Shown here piece by piece: positions 1-7,667 of a stretch of 9,555 bases of DNA (position 1 is its first letter; the number at the start of each line of letters is the position of its first letter). This stretch comes from Syntrophaceae bacterium. Its GTDB lineage: Bacteria; Desulfobacterota; DTXE01. The stretch lies in contig DTXE01000564.1 of the NCBI GenBank assembly GCA_012962595.1, positions 1 to 9,555 of the forward strand. The letters are read 5' to 3'. A program made the position numbers and the translations under genes. A model generated the notes under the pieces. The model worked only from the letters and a program-made list of their open reading frames with translations, was not told the DNA's origin and ran no database searches.

Positions 1-1
1 T

Positions 2-43
2 GATCCTAAAGAAGTCTTAGATAAAATCAAAAAAATAATTTAA
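2..43 (+). CDS. C-terminal tail of an upstream protein, probably a response-regulator receiver
   Basis: An open frame enters from the left edge and ends in TAA at 41-43. Its last 13 residues read DPKEVLDKIKKII. This closely resembles the C-terminal helix of the next gene (TPQEIVQKIKNLLE), where a receiver domain's last helix usually ends. Only seven bases separate its stop from the next ATG. I infer a tandem pair of stand-alone receiver proteins. The bulk of the gene, including the phospho-acceptor site, is outside the window, so the family call rests on this short tail alone. Confidence 0.5.
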   Translation, partial: DPKEVLDKIKKII

Positions 44-50
44 AAATAAA

Positions 51-416
51 ATGGCTAAAATTTTGATTGTCGAAGACGATAAATTCTTACGTGAGTTAAT
101 AGTGAGAAAATTAAAAAAAGAAGGTTATGAAATTTTTGAAGTGGTAGACGGAGAAGAAGGGTTAAAAAAAATTAAGGAATTAAAACCAGATTTAGTTTTA
201 CTAGATTTAATTTTACCTACTATCGATGGCTTTGAGGTTTTAAGTAAGAAAAAAGATGATCCTGAAATAAAAAAAATTCCAGTGATAATTCTTTCAAATT
301 TAGGCCAAAAAGAAGACATTGAGAAGGGTTTAAGACTGGGAGCAGTTGATTATTTAGTAAAAGCAAGTTTTACTCCTCAAGAAATCGTCCAAAAAATTAA
401 AAACCTCCTCGAGTAA
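51..416 (+). CDS. Stand-alone response-regulator receiver protein (CheY-like)
   Basis: A 121-residue single-domain receiver with no output domain. The protein takes a phosphoryl group from a histidine kinase and signals by changing shape. The acidic pocket is visible as E8-D9-D10 after the first strand. The phospho-acceptor is D52 in the LVLLDLILP strand. The conserved Ser/Thr is S82 in PVIILSN, and the conserved lysine is K104 in DYLVKAS. The length is normal for a CheY/REC domain. No DNA-binding or enzymatic domain follows, so the output is probably through protein-protein contact. No clear Shine-Dalgarno motif precedes the ATG, which is 7 bases after the previous stop. Its TAA overlaps the next ATG by one base (TAATG), so the two genes are probably translationally coupled. 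Composition is AT-rich, unlike the DNA beyond about 945. The partner kinase is not in the window. Confidence 0.9.
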   Translation: MAKILIVEDDKFLRELIVRKLKKEGYEIFEVVDGEEGLKKIKELKPDLVLLDLILPTIDGFEVLSKKKDDPEIKKIPVIILSNLGQKEDIEKGLRLGAVDYLVKASFTPQEIVQKIKNLLE

Positions 417-1021
417 TGCCAGAACTTCCAGAAGTAGAGACAACAGTTAGAGATTTAAAAAAAGCTCAGCCTAAAATTTTAGGAGCTTTAATTTTAGATG
501 TTTGGTCAGATGCCAAAAATTTAATTAAAAAGCCAAAAAGTTTTTCAGCTTTCAAAAAAGAAATTTTGAAAAGAAAAATTTTGAAAATTTGGCGGAGAGG
601 AAAAAACATTATTTTCACTTTAGATAGAAAAAACCTCTTAATTCATCAAAAGCTTACTGGTCATTTGCTTTATGGAAAATGGGAAAAAAAAGGGCAAGAA
701 TGGGTTTCTCAAATCAAAGGACCTTTAGCTGAAGATCCAATGAATAGATTTTTACATTTAATTTTCTTTTTAGACAACAAATATCAATTAGCCCTTTCTG
801 ATTTAAGAAAATTTGCCAAAGTTGAAATTTTATCAGAAAAAGAATTAAAAAAAGAATTGTCAAAAATAGGACCTGAGCCTTTAGGCAAAGAAAAGTTTCT
901 GGAGCATATAGCAAAAACACTAAAGATTACTATAAAAACATGGCCAAAGGGAAGACCTTGGAAGGTCAAAAATAGGATATGTCCCTATTCATACCTAGTC
1001 AAATTTTGGGATTTTATATAG
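416..1021 (+). CDS. mutM: Truncated formamidopyrimidine-DNA glycosylase (Fpg/MutM), C-terminal part missing
   Basis: Fpg removes oxidised purines such as 8-oxoguanine and cuts the abasic site. The start MPELPEVETT is diagnostic: P2 is the catalytic N-terminal nucleophile and E3 its acid. A RRGKN turn with K63 matches the catalytic beta-hairpin lysine. LLIHQKLTGHLLYG and LALSDLRKFAKVEIL are typical of the N-terminal domain, and IGPEPL marks the approach to the helix-two-turn-helix. Family members are about 270 residues long. Here similarity stops at about residue 176 (about 941), where a turn such as MDQ..AGIGNIY is expected. The last 26 or so codons look unrelated. The helix-two-turn-helix and the zinc finger are both absent, so the product as written should not bind DNA normally. 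I attribute this to the sequence joint at 935-945 and not to a natural short form. The start overlaps the response-regulator stop. Confidence 0.8.
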   Translation: MPELPEVETTVRDLKKAQPKILGALILDVWSDAKNLIKKPKSFSAFKKEILKRKILKIWRRGKNIIFTLDRKNLLIHQKLTGHLLYGKWEKKGQEWVSQIKGPLAEDPMNRFLHLIFFLDNKYQLALSDLRKFAKVEILSEKELKKELSKIGPEPLGKEKFLEHIAKTLKITIKTWPKGRPWKVKNRICPYSYLVKFWDFI

Positions 1022-1111
1022 TCCGAGAAAAGGAGCACATTTCTATGGAGCGGGAGAAACCAGATGGAAGCAAACCCCCTTGACTATGCCAAATCATCCA
1101 ACGGCTAACGC
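935..1111. other. Compositional junction between two unrelated-looking DNA segments, plus 90-base gene-free strip
   Basis: To the left lie plus-strand, very AT-rich genes. To the right lie minus-strand genes of moderate GC. The Fpg reading frame loses its family pattern at TGG 941-943, which places the joint near 935-945. The remaining bases to 1111 hold the end of the run-on frame (stop 1019-1021), two small hairpins (954-989) and then the 3' flank of uvrC. No gene is recognised between 1022 and 1111, and no clear terminator with a T-run is seen for uvrC. An assembly chimera and a true recombination breakpoint cannot be separated here. Confidence 0.65.
954..989. repeat. Two adjacent short inverted repeats (REP-like, unconfirmed)
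   Basis: The first is GACCTT (954-959), a two-base centre, then AAGGTC (962-967). The second is AATAGG (971-976), a seven-base loop, then CCTATT (984-989). Only three bases separate them. Two tandem hairpins in a non-coding strip downstream of a gene resemble repetitive extragenic palindromes. No second copy exists in this window, so repetitiveness is not shown. Confidence 0.4.
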
Positions 1112-2932
1112 CTAAATTGTTTCCTGAATCCTAAAGTGGTTATATACCTGTTCAGCCACCTTCCGGTTATTCTGTAGTGCTTTAGCCAACTGGGAAACTG
1201 TGGCATTTTTAATTCCTTCTACGCTGCCGAAGTGTCTTAAAAGCAACCTTTTCCGCTTTTTACCCACACCGGGTATGTCATCTAATACCGATTTTAGGGT
1301 TGTTTTTTTGCGGAGCCTCTTGTGATAAGAAATGGCAAACCTGTGCGCCTCATCTCTAATCCTCTGAAGCATATGGAGCACGGATGAATTCTTACTTAAA
1401 ATTATGGGATTTTTCCTTTCTGGTCGATATATTTTCTCTGGACCCCTTTCCTCCTTGGCTAAGCTGACTACATCTGGCATACGGGGAAGCCCCAGCATTT
1501 TTAATAGAGAAACAGCAATATTAAGCTGGCCTTTTCCTCCATCCACCACAACCAGATCCGGAATATCCTCATCTTGAATCTTACTATACCGTCTTTTTAT
1601 GACCTCATTCATCATACTATAATCGTCCGGTGTCTCCACGGTTTTAACCCTGAAACGGCAGTATTTAGATTTGATAGGCTCACCATCCTTAAAAACCACC
1701 ATGGAGCCCACAGCTAGGGTTCCATGGATGTTTGAGATGTCAAAGCATTCAATATGTCTGGGAAGATAATTGAGCAAAAGTTTATCTTTAATCTTCTCCA
1801 GAAGCTCCTCCCCTTCTGTACCAATTCTTGTTTTGAAGCTACCTTCTGCATTTTCTACGGCCATCTTTACTAGATGGTGTTTATTTCCCTTTTTGGGTAC
1901 CACAATTTGGACATTATGTCCCTTCAATTCAGAAAGCCATTCCTCCAAAATCTCTTGATCCTCAACAGGGTGGGAGATGAGTATCTCATGGGGAATAAAT
2001 CTACCCTCCCCATAAAACTGCTTCAAAAAGGATGATAGGACTTCACTTGGAAGGGAGCTAGAGCTCTTAAAATTAAAGCTTCTACCCCCTATCATAACCC
2101 CATTACGTATGAAGAGGACGGATACCTCTGAAATAGCCTCTTCTGCATAGAAGCCAATCACATCCTGATCTAGGAAATGGGTGGAGACAATAACCTGCTT
2201 TTCCAGGGTTTTTTCAATGGCACGAATCCTATCTCTATATCTGGCTGCCTCTTCGAAGCGTAGGTTTTTTGCAGCTTCTTCCATCCTGCCTTTAAGCTGT
2301 CTAATGAGGTCGCGACCTCTCCCTTGGAGGAATAGTATTAAATGATTCACTATCTCTCTATACTCCTTGGCATTTATGGGTAAACAGCATGGGGCTAAGC
2401 AACGGTTCATCTGGTATAAAAGGCAAGGTCTGCTTCTTAGCCTGAAGTCTCTATCTTTACATTGCCTAATAGGAAAAATCTCGTGAATAAGCTTCAGTGT
2501 CTGTCTCACCGCCTTTGCTGAGGAGTAGGGTCCAAAATACAGGGCACCATCCTTTCCGATTCTGCGTACTATAGAAAGCATGGGATATTCTTCACGTAAA
2601 TCCAGTTTAAGGCAAAGGTAATTCTTATCGTCCTTTAACACCACGTTATATTTGGGCTTATGTCTTTTGATGAGGCTGCATTCCAGAATCAAGGCCTCCT
2701 TTTCTGTCTGAGTCAGTATATACTCAAGATTATATACCTTAGATACCAGGGCTCTAATTTTGGGGCTGAGTACCTTTCGGTCTGTAAGATAAGAGGAGAT
2801 TCTCTTTTTGAGATTCCTGGCCTTACCTATGTAAAGGACAGATCCCAATTTATCTTTCATGAGATAAACGCCAGGCCTTGATGGAATCTCCTTTAGACTT
2901 TTATCAATCTCATTAACCATGCGTGCCCTCAT
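1112..2932 (-). CDS. uvrC: UvrABC excinuclease subunit C
   Basis: UvrC makes both incisions around a lesion in nucleotide excision repair after UvrB loads on damaged DNA. All domains are present in 606 residues, the usual length. A GIY-YIG nuclease lies at about 17-95 ([19 protein letters not shown]). A cysteine cluster C158, C170, C178, C182 has the 12-8-4 spacing of the iron-sulfur site known in E. coli UvrC. A UvrB-interacting UVR motif is at about 207-242 ([12 protein letters not shown]). The RNase H-like nuclease is at about 395-540, with D398 in CFDIS, D437, D464 in VVVDGGKGQ and H530 in DEAHRF. A helix-hairpin-helix tail is at about 550-600 ([13 protein letters not shown]). The first ATG (2932) overlaps the uvrB stop by 20 bases. 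A second ATG at 2920 (MVNEID) has a better-spaced GAGG and may be the real start. Both imply coupling to uvrB. Confidence 0.97.
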   Translation of the reverse strand: MRARMVNEIDKSLKEIPSRPGVYLMKDKLGSVLYIGKARNLKKRISSYLTDRKVLSPKIRALVSKVYNLEYILTQTEKEALILECSLIKRHKPKYNVVLKDDKNYLCLKLDLREEYPMLSIVRRIGKDGALYFGPYSSAKAVRQTLKLIHEIFPIRQCKDRDFRLRSRPCLLYQMNRCLAPCCLPINAKEYREIVNHLILFLQGRGRDLIRQLKGRMEEAAKNLRFEEAARYRDRIRAIEKTLEKQVIVSTHFLDQDVIGFYAEEAISEVSVLFIRNGVMIGGRSFNFKSSSSLPSEVLSSFLKQFYGEGRFIPHEILISHPVEDQEILEEWLSELKGHNVQIVVPKKGNKHHLVKMAVENAEGSFKTRIGTEGEELLEKIKDKLLLNYLPRHIECFDISNIHGTLAVGSMVVFKDGEPIKSKYCRFRVKTVETPDDYSMMNEVIKRRYSKIQDEDIPDLVVVDGGKGQLNIAVSLLKMLGLPRMPDVVSLAKEERGPEKIYRPERKNPIILSKNSSVLHMLQRIRDEAHRFAISYHKRLRKKTTLKSVLDDIPGVGKKRKRLLLRHFGSVEGIKNATVSQLAKALQNNRKVAEQVYNHFRIQETI

Positions 2933-4919
2933 ATTGCTCCAAGGCCTTTTTTTCTAAGTGTTTGATCCTGTCCCTAATGGCAGCTGCCTTCTCAAATTCA
3001 AGTTTTTTGGCAGCATCCTTCATCTCCTTTTTGAGACGCTCAATTAACCGGGGGAAATCTGTGACATCATAGATTGCTTCCGGTTCCCTCATCACGGGAA
3101 CCGTATAGTAATCAGCCTCATAAACAGAGGATAAAATGTCTCCTATGGACTTTTTGATAGTTTCGGGAGTTATGTGGTGAGCCTTATTAAATTGTCCTTG
3201 AATTCTCCGCCTACGTTCGGTTTCATCCACACACTCCCTAATAGAAGAGGTTACTGTATCGGCATAGAGTATCACCTGGCCAGCCACATTTCTCGCTGCC
3301 CGGCCAGATGTTTGTATCAGGGATCGCTCAGAACGTAGGAATCCCTCTTTATCTGCATCTAGAATAGCCACTAAGGAAACCTCAGGAATATCCAAGCCTT
3401 CCCTAAGAAGGTTAATGCCTATGAGGACATCAAATACCCCTAGTCTTAAGTCTCTTATAATCTCAACCCGCTCAATGGTTCCGATATCTGAATGGAGGTA
3501 TTTGGTCTTTATGCCCAAATCTGCATAGTATTCCGTAAGATCCTCGGCCATCCTCTTGGTCAAGGTGGTTACTAATATCCTTTCTCCCCTCTTTACCCTC
3601 AGCCTAATTTCATTAAGAAGATCGTCCACCTGATTCTTGGCAGGCCTTACCATAACCTTGGGATCCATGAGACCTGTGGGACGAATGATCTGTTCTACCA
3701 CCTTTCCATCCGCCTTGCTCAGCTCGTATTCTGCCGGTGTGGCTGAAACATATATTACCTGATTTACCCTATCCTCAAATTCCTCAAAAGTAAGAGGGCG
3801 ATTATCTAAGGCACTTGGTAAACGAAAACCGTATTCTACCAATGTTTCCTTTCGAGACCGGTCTCCTCTATACATCCCTTGAAGCTGGGGTATAGAGATA
3901 TGGCTTTCATCGATGAAAAGTAGAAAATCAGAGGGAAAATAGTCCATTAAGGTGGGAGGTGGCACTCCAGGTCTTCTACCATCAAGATGTCGGGAATAGT
4001 TTTCTATACCGTGGCAGTATCCCAGCTCTCTCAGCATCTCCAGGTCAAAATTGGTACGCTCCTTTATCCTTTGAGCCTCAATTAGTCGGTTTCGAGCTTC
4101 AAAAAACTTTATCCTCTCCTTTAGTTCAAGCCGGATGTCATAAATGGCACGTTCTAATGTACCCCTAGGTGCTACATAATGGCTGCCAGGATATATGTTG
4201 ATTCTCCTTAAGGTTTTTAAGGCCGTTCCCTTCAGGGGATCTATCTCCTGAATGGATTCAACTATGTCCCCAAAGAAATTGATCCGAATGGCCCTATCCT
4301 CTTCATAAGCGGGAAAGACCTCCACCACATCACCTCTTACCCTGAAGGTACCACGGTGAAAGTCATAGTCATTCCTTACATATTGAATTTCGACCAAACT
4401 TTTAAGTACATCATCTCTTGCTTTCTCCATATCCGGTTCAAGATATAACACCATCCCATGATAAACCTCAGGGGAACCCAAGCCATATATACAGGATACG
4501 CTGGCCACGATAATGACATCCCTTCGAATCAGGAGTGAATGGGTAGCCGAGTGTCTCATCCGGTCTATGGCCTCATTTATAGAGGCATCCTTGGCAATAT
4601 AGGTGTCCGACTGAGGGATGTATGCCTCAGGTTGATAGTAATCGTAATAACTCACAAAGTACTCCACGGCATTTTCTGGAAAAAGTGCTTTAAATTCGGA
4701 GTAAAGTTGAGCAGCAAGGGTCTTGTTAGGGGCAATCACCAAGGTGGGCCTTTGCACCTGCTCAATTATATGAGCCATGGTAAAGGTTTTGCCAGAACCG
4801 GTTACCCCCAGAAGAACCTGGTGCTTGAGGCCATCCAGGACACCTTTACTTAAGGATTGAATGGCCTTAGGCTGATCACCTTTAGGTACAAATTCTGAAA
4901 TCAGTTTAAATCTTTCCAT
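2913..4919 (-). CDS. uvrB: UvrABC excinuclease subunit B (DNA damage-verifying helicase)
   Basis: UvrB is the ATP-dependent helicase-like subunit that checks damage handed over by UvrA and then recruits UvrC. At 668 residues the protein is full length. Walker A GVTGSGKT is at 38-45. The beta-hairpin that probes the strands is [12 protein letters not shown] at 91-102. The DEAD-type box is DESH at 337-340. SATP (392-395) and motif [11 protein letters not shown] (536-544, arginine fingers R540 and R543) complete the helicase core. A UVR coiled-coil that contacts UvrC is at about 629-662. No clear Shine-Dalgarno precedes the ATG, which lies 53 bases after the cysS stop, and no LexA-type box is evident. 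The stop lies inside uvrC. The usual partner uvrA is not in the window. Nothing in the sequence suggests loss of function. Confidence 0.98.
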   Translation of the reverse strand: MERFKLISEFVPKGDQPKAIQSLSKGVLDGLKHQVLLGVTGSGKTFTMAHIIEQVQRPTLVIAPNKTLAAQLYSEFKALFPENAVEYFVSYYDYYQPEAYIPQSDTYIAKDASINEAIDRMRHSATHSLLIRRDVIIVASVSCIYGLGSPEVYHGMVLYLEPDMEKARDDVLKSLVEIQYVRNDYDFHRGTFRVRGDVVEVFPAYEEDRAIRINFFGDIVESIQEIDPLKGTALKTLRRINIYPGSHYVAPRGTLERAIYDIRLELKERIKFFEARNRLIEAQRIKERTNFDLEMLRELGYCHGIENYSRHLDGRRPGVPPPTLMDYFPSDFLLFIDESHISIPQLQGMYRGDRSRKETLVEYGFRLPSALDNRPLTFEEFEDRVNQVIYVSATPAEYELSKADGKVVEQIIRPTGLMDPKVMVRPAKNQVDDLLNEIRLRVKRGERILVTTLTKRMAEDLTEYYADLGIKTKYLHSDIGTIERVEIIRDLRLGVFDVLIGINLLREGLDIPEVSLVAILDADKEGFLRSERSLIQTSGRAARNVAGQVILYADTVTSSIRECVDETERRRRIQGQFNKAHHITPETIKKSIGDILSSVYEADYYTVPVMREPEAIYDVTDFPRLIERLKKEMKDAAKKLEFEKAAAIRDRIKHLEKKALEQYEGTHG

Positions 4920-4972
4920 GTCTATAATTAACTTTTTAACACTTGCACTATCCTTTTAGGAGGGTGCCAGGG

Positions 4973-6454
4973 TTAAACCACTCTCCATGTAGTCTTCTCT
5001 GGACCATCTTCAAGCAAAATGCCTCTTTTTGCCAGTTCTGCTCTTATCTTATCTGCTCGGGCCCAGTCCTTTTCCCTTCTGGCAAGGTTTCTCTCTTCTA
5101 TCTTTGCCTCAATCTCGCTTACATCTATATTAAGTAATCTTAGCTTTCTCGCCCTTTGGTCTTCTAAATATTGGGCAGGTTCTGAGACCAGAATGCCCAA
5201 GATATGGCCTAATTTCCCAAATTGTTTTTTCCCATAGGATAATATAGAAAGAAAGATAGAATCCTCTTTTTGTGGATAAAGATCCATAAATCGATTTAAG
5301 GCCCTAGCCGCATCAAACATATGACCTATTGCTAAGGCGGTATTAAAATCGTCATCCATGGCGCATTCAAATTTGACCGGTAATTCCTTTAATTTCTCAT
5401 ATATCTCCCTCTCATCTCCTTTTAGCTCCACCCTATCCAGAGGCAATTCTTCTTTAAGACCAACAAGGGAGTCATCTATGGCCTTCAATGTTTTATAGAA
5501 CCTCTCAAGTGCCGCCTCAGTTTCATTTATGATTACATCAGAAAAATCCAGGGGGCCTCGATAATGATGAGAAATAAGAAAGAGGCGAATCACTTCAGGG
5601 TGATATATCCTCAGAGCCTCTTGAATGGTAAAGATATTCCCCAGAGATTTAGACATCTTCTCTTTATTTATATATACAAACCCATTATGTATCCAATAGC
5701 GTGCAAGCACTTTACCAGTAGCTGCTTCGGACTGGGCAATTTCATTTTCGTGGTGAGGGAAGATCAAATCCTGCCCTCCCCCATGGATATCAAAGGTATC
5801 CCCCAGATATTTACTTGACATGGCAGAGCATTCAATATGCCAACCCGGCCTTCCTTTGCCCCAAGGGCTTTCCCACGCAGGCTCACCAGGTTTACTCTCT
5901 TTCCATAAGGAAAAATCAAGGGGGTTTCTCTTTCGAGTATCAACTTGTACCCTGGCACCTGCCTCAAGTTCTTCCAGTTTCTTTCCGGACAACTTTCCAT
6001 AGCCAGGAAAGGTATTAACGGCAAAGAAGACATCACCATCGGCCTGGTAGGCATGGTCTTTATGTATGAGCTTTTGAATTGTATTAATCATGTCCTGTAT
6101 ATGATCAGTGGCCCTTGGCTCTATAGTGGCCCTCTCAACCCCTAGGCCATCCATATCCCTATGAAACCCTTTAATGTGTCTCTCAGCTATAACCTGCCAG
6201 TTTTCTCCTTCCTCATTAGCCCTCTTGATGATTTTGTCATCTATGTCGGTAAAATTTCGAACATAGGTCACATCATATCCTTTATGTCTTAGATACTTGA
6301 CAATGACGTCAAACACCACCGCGCATCTGGCATGACCCATATGACATCGGTCATATACGGTAACACCACACACATACATATTAACCTTACCAGGGATTAT
6401 GGGAGTAAATACCTCCTTTGTCTTGGTTAGGGAATTATAGATTCTTAGGGCCAT
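4973..6454 (-). CDS. cysS: Cysteinyl-tRNA synthetase
   Basis: A class I aminoacyl-tRNA synthetase that charges tRNA-Cys with cysteine in the cytoplasm. At 493 residues it is slightly longer than E. coli CysS. The HIGH signature appears as HMGH at 38-41 and KMSKS is exact at 266-270. The zinc site that selects cysteine is complete: C29, C209, H234 and E238 (in CSAMSS and FPHHENE). The C-terminal half has the DALR-type helical domain and ends with the anticodon-recognition tail (about 455-490, WARADKIRAELAKRGILLEDGPEKTTW), as in the family. A GGGGGA element ends 4 bases before the ATG. The gene lies between the DUF1573-cytochrome gene (62-base gap) and uvrB (53-base gap) on the same strand, so cotranscription is possible. 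I see no oddity beyond this neighbourhood. Confidence 0.97.
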   Translation of the reverse strand: MALRIYNSLTKTKEVFTPIIPGKVNMYVCGVTVYDRCHMGHARCAVVFDVIVKYLRHKGYDVTYVRNFTDIDDKIIKRANEEGENWQVIAERHIKGFHRDMDGLGVERATIEPRATDHIQDMINTIQKLIHKDHAYQADGDVFFAVNTFPGYGKLSGKKLEELEAGARVQVDTRKRNPLDFSLWKESKPGEPAWESPWGKGRPGWHIECSAMSSKYLGDTFDIHGGGQDLIFPHHENEIAQSEAATGKVLARYWIHNGFVYINKEKMSKSLGNIFTIQEALRIYHPEVIRLFLISHHYRGPLDFSDVIINETEAALERFYKTLKAIDDSLVGLKEELPLDRVELKGDEREIYEKLKELPVKFECAMDDDFNTALAIGHMFDAARALNRFMDLYPQKEDSIFLSILSYGKKQFGKLGHILGILVSEPAQYLEDQRARKLRLLNIDVSEIEAKIEERNLARREKDWARADKIRAELAKRGILLEDGPEKTTWRVV

Positions 6455-6516
6455 GAATCCCCCACGATATTTATTTTAACTCTCTTTACAAGGATAGATG
6501 GGTTAGAAAGGAAATA

Positions 6517-7218
6517 TCATTTGCCAAAGGTCTTGATATATTCTACCAAAGAGGTAATTTCATCTTTGCTTAAAGGGCCACCATGTTTCTTGCTGAAGCC
6601 AGGCATGGGGCTTCTGGGGATTCCATCCGTAATAGCCCTTTCTATGCAATTTTCTTCCTTCACCCCCATTTCCAGCAGCCCCAAAGCACTTTTACCATCT
6701 TCCCCGTGTCCATGACAGTATGCGCAGATGGCCTTGTAGAGCTCGCCTCCCAGCTTGCCTTTCCCTGGTTCCACATGGCAGGAGGTACATTCAGGATCAA
6801 AGATGGTCTTACCTTCGGTCTTATGGTAAATGATATTTGCAGCAATGCTCAAAATCACCTGGGGATTTCTATTATCGTTAGAAAAAACGGAGATATGTTT
6901 TTTAATAAGTCCCTTTTTCCCAGAGGTGTTTATTTTAGCGGTAATCCGTCCCGCTTCCCCGGGTTTCAGGTGGCTTAGACTAACCACTGAGGTAGTACAT
7001 CCACAGGAAGGAACTACTCGCTCAATAATCAACGGGGCATCTCCCACATTTTTGAAATTAAAGGTGCACTCCAGGATATCCTCTTCTTCTACCTTCCCAA
7101 AATCATGTTCTAAGGTGTCAAATTGAATCCTTGGTCCCTCAACCTCAGAAGCAATCGACCATTTAAGGAAGAGGACTAGCCCCATCACCATGAATCCCAT
7201 AAATATCTTCTTTTTCAA
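6517..7218 (-). CDS. Secreted DUF1573 protein fused to a c-type cytochrome region with two haem motifs
   Basis: I chose a TTG start at 7218 because GGGAGGGAAGG lies just before it and the product then begins with a typical signal peptide (LKKK, hydrophobic FMGFMVMGLVLFL, SIA-S). It is 233 residues and probably periplasmic. Residues about 29-130 form a DUF1573 domain (HDFGKV, PSCGCTT at 70-76, LKPGEAGRI), an immunoglobulin-like fold of unknown function. The C-terminal third carries two haem-binding motifs, CTSCH (144-148) and CAYCH (165-169), only 16 residues apart. MPGF follows, with M205 as a likely axial ligand to the second haem, then LSKDEITSLVEYIKT, the usual last helix of a class I cytochrome c. 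The first motif may hold an extra haem. An electron-transfer role is inferred and its partner is unknown. An upstream in-frame ATG at 7281 has no signal-peptide logic, and ATG 7200 is another possible start. Confidence 0.85.
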   Translation of the reverse strand: MKKKIFMGFMVMGLVLFLKWSIASEVEGPRIQFDTLEHDFGKVEEEDILECTFNFKNVGDAPLIIERVVPSCGCTTSVVSLSHLKPGEAGRITAKINTSGKKGLIKKHISVFSNDNRNPQVILSIAANIIYHKTEGKTIFDPECTSCHVEPGKGKLGGELYKAICAYCHGHGEDGKSALGLLEMGVKEENCIERAITDGIPRSPMPGFSKKHGGPLSKDEITSLVEYIKTFGK

Positions 7219-7221
7219 ACC

Positions 7222-7231
7222 TTCCCTCCCA
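7222..7231 (-). promoter_or_regulatory. Ribosome binding site deciding the TTG start of the DUF1573-cytochrome gene
   Basis: On the minus strand GGGAGGGAAG runs into GT and then TTG. The GGAGG core is six bases from the TTG. No comparable element precedes the ATG at 7281, which supports the shorter protein with a signal peptide. Confidence 0.7.
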
Positions 7232-7239
7232 TGTAGGGT

Positions 7240-7268
7240 ATTATAGTAAGTTAGCAAATTTGGAAATA
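7240..7268 (-). promoter_or_regulatory. Possible promoter for the DUF1573-cytochrome gene
   Basis: A perfect TATAAT lies on the minus strand at 7245-7240. The predicted start of transcription near 7233 would give a leader of about 15 bases holding the GGAGG site. The -35 region at the best spacing (TATTTC at 7268-7263) is poor, so the promoter may be activator-dependent, or the match may be chance in an AT-rich gap. Confidence 0.35.
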
Positions 7269-7295
7269 GATTTTCAACCAAATATTCTGGCCCTA

Positions 7296-7664
7296 TTACT
7301 TAGAATAGGCTGCGCAGGCATTTTCAGACTCCCAGACGGCTACCTTGCTTATATGAACGTTTGGGGTATCTAGACTTTTGTTCAACTTATCAAAGATAAA
7401 TTGGGCAATATTTTCCGAGGAAGGATTCTGATGAGCAAAGGCAGGAAGCTCGTTTAAGTATTGGTGATCCAATTCTTTTAAAACTTCCTGGGTCTTCTGC
7501 TTAATGATCCCAAAATCAAGAACCAGTCCCACCTTATTAAGTGAGGAAGAGGTAACATACACCTCAACTTTCCAATTATGACCATGCAGTCTCTCACAGT
7601 TGCCTTCAAAGTCTTTAAGCCTATGAGCTGCTGAAAAATGGGAGACCACCTTCAACTCATACAT
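7296..7664 (-). CDS. queD: 6-carboxytetrahydropterin synthase / 6-pyruvoyl-tetrahydropterin synthase family (QueD)
   Basis: QueD converts 7,8-dihydroneopterin triphosphate to 6-carboxy-tetrahydropterin, the second step towards queuosine and other 7-deazaguanines. The 122-residue length is typical of the bacterial enzyme. The zinc ligands are H14 (SAAH), H27 and H29 (LHGH). C23 in NCERLHGH is the expected catalytic cysteine. VLDFG (D50), the LDHQYLN pair D66-H67 and the WES turn with E112 match the active site and substrate pocket of the family. AGAGG sits seven bases before the ATG. The start is three bases after the stop of the small upstream gene, so coupling is likely. No other queuosine gene (queC, queE, queF) is in the window. 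QueD is preferred over an animal-type PTPS because of the length and the CxxxHxH form. Confidence 0.93.
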   Translation of the reverse strand: MYELKVVSHFSAAHRLKDFEGNCERLHGHNWKVEVYVTSSSLNKVGLVLDFGIIKQKTQEVLKELDHQYLNELPAFAHQNPSSENIAQFIFDKLNKSLDTPNVHISKVAVWESENACAAYSK

Positions 7665-7667
7665 GGA

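Noticed and set aside
994..1107. Plus-strand frame after the Fpg run-on reading GILYSPRKGAHFYGAGETRW
   Set aside because: It has an upstream stop, no good start and no recognised family. It is probably non-coding flank of uvrC.
1095..1111. Integron attC-like bases (ATCCAAC and GGCTAACGCC)
   Set aside because: Only one partial core site is present, the paired R'/R'' and L'/L'' boxes are missing, and there is no integrase or cassette.
4539..4853. 104-codon plus-strand open frame inside uvrB
   Set aside because: Antisense to the conserved UvrB helicase core, with no family features of its own.
4949..4966. Small TCCT/AGGA hairpin after cysS as a terminator
   Set aside because: The stem is only 4 to 5 bases and no T-run follows on the minus strand.
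4920..4972. SOS (LexA) box upstream of uvrB
   Set aside because: No CTGT-N8-ACAG or similar symmetric site is present in the 53-base gap. Other LexA types cannot be excluded by eye.
5764..6054. 96-codon minus-strand frame overlapping cysS in another frame
   Set aside because: It covers conserved CysS residues in a different frame, and the cysS frame carries all catalytic motifs.
6583..6978. 131-codon plus-strand open frame antisense to the DUF1573-cytochrome gene
   Set aside because: It lies wholly opposite a gene with clear family motifs and has no recognisable domain. The overlap explains its length.
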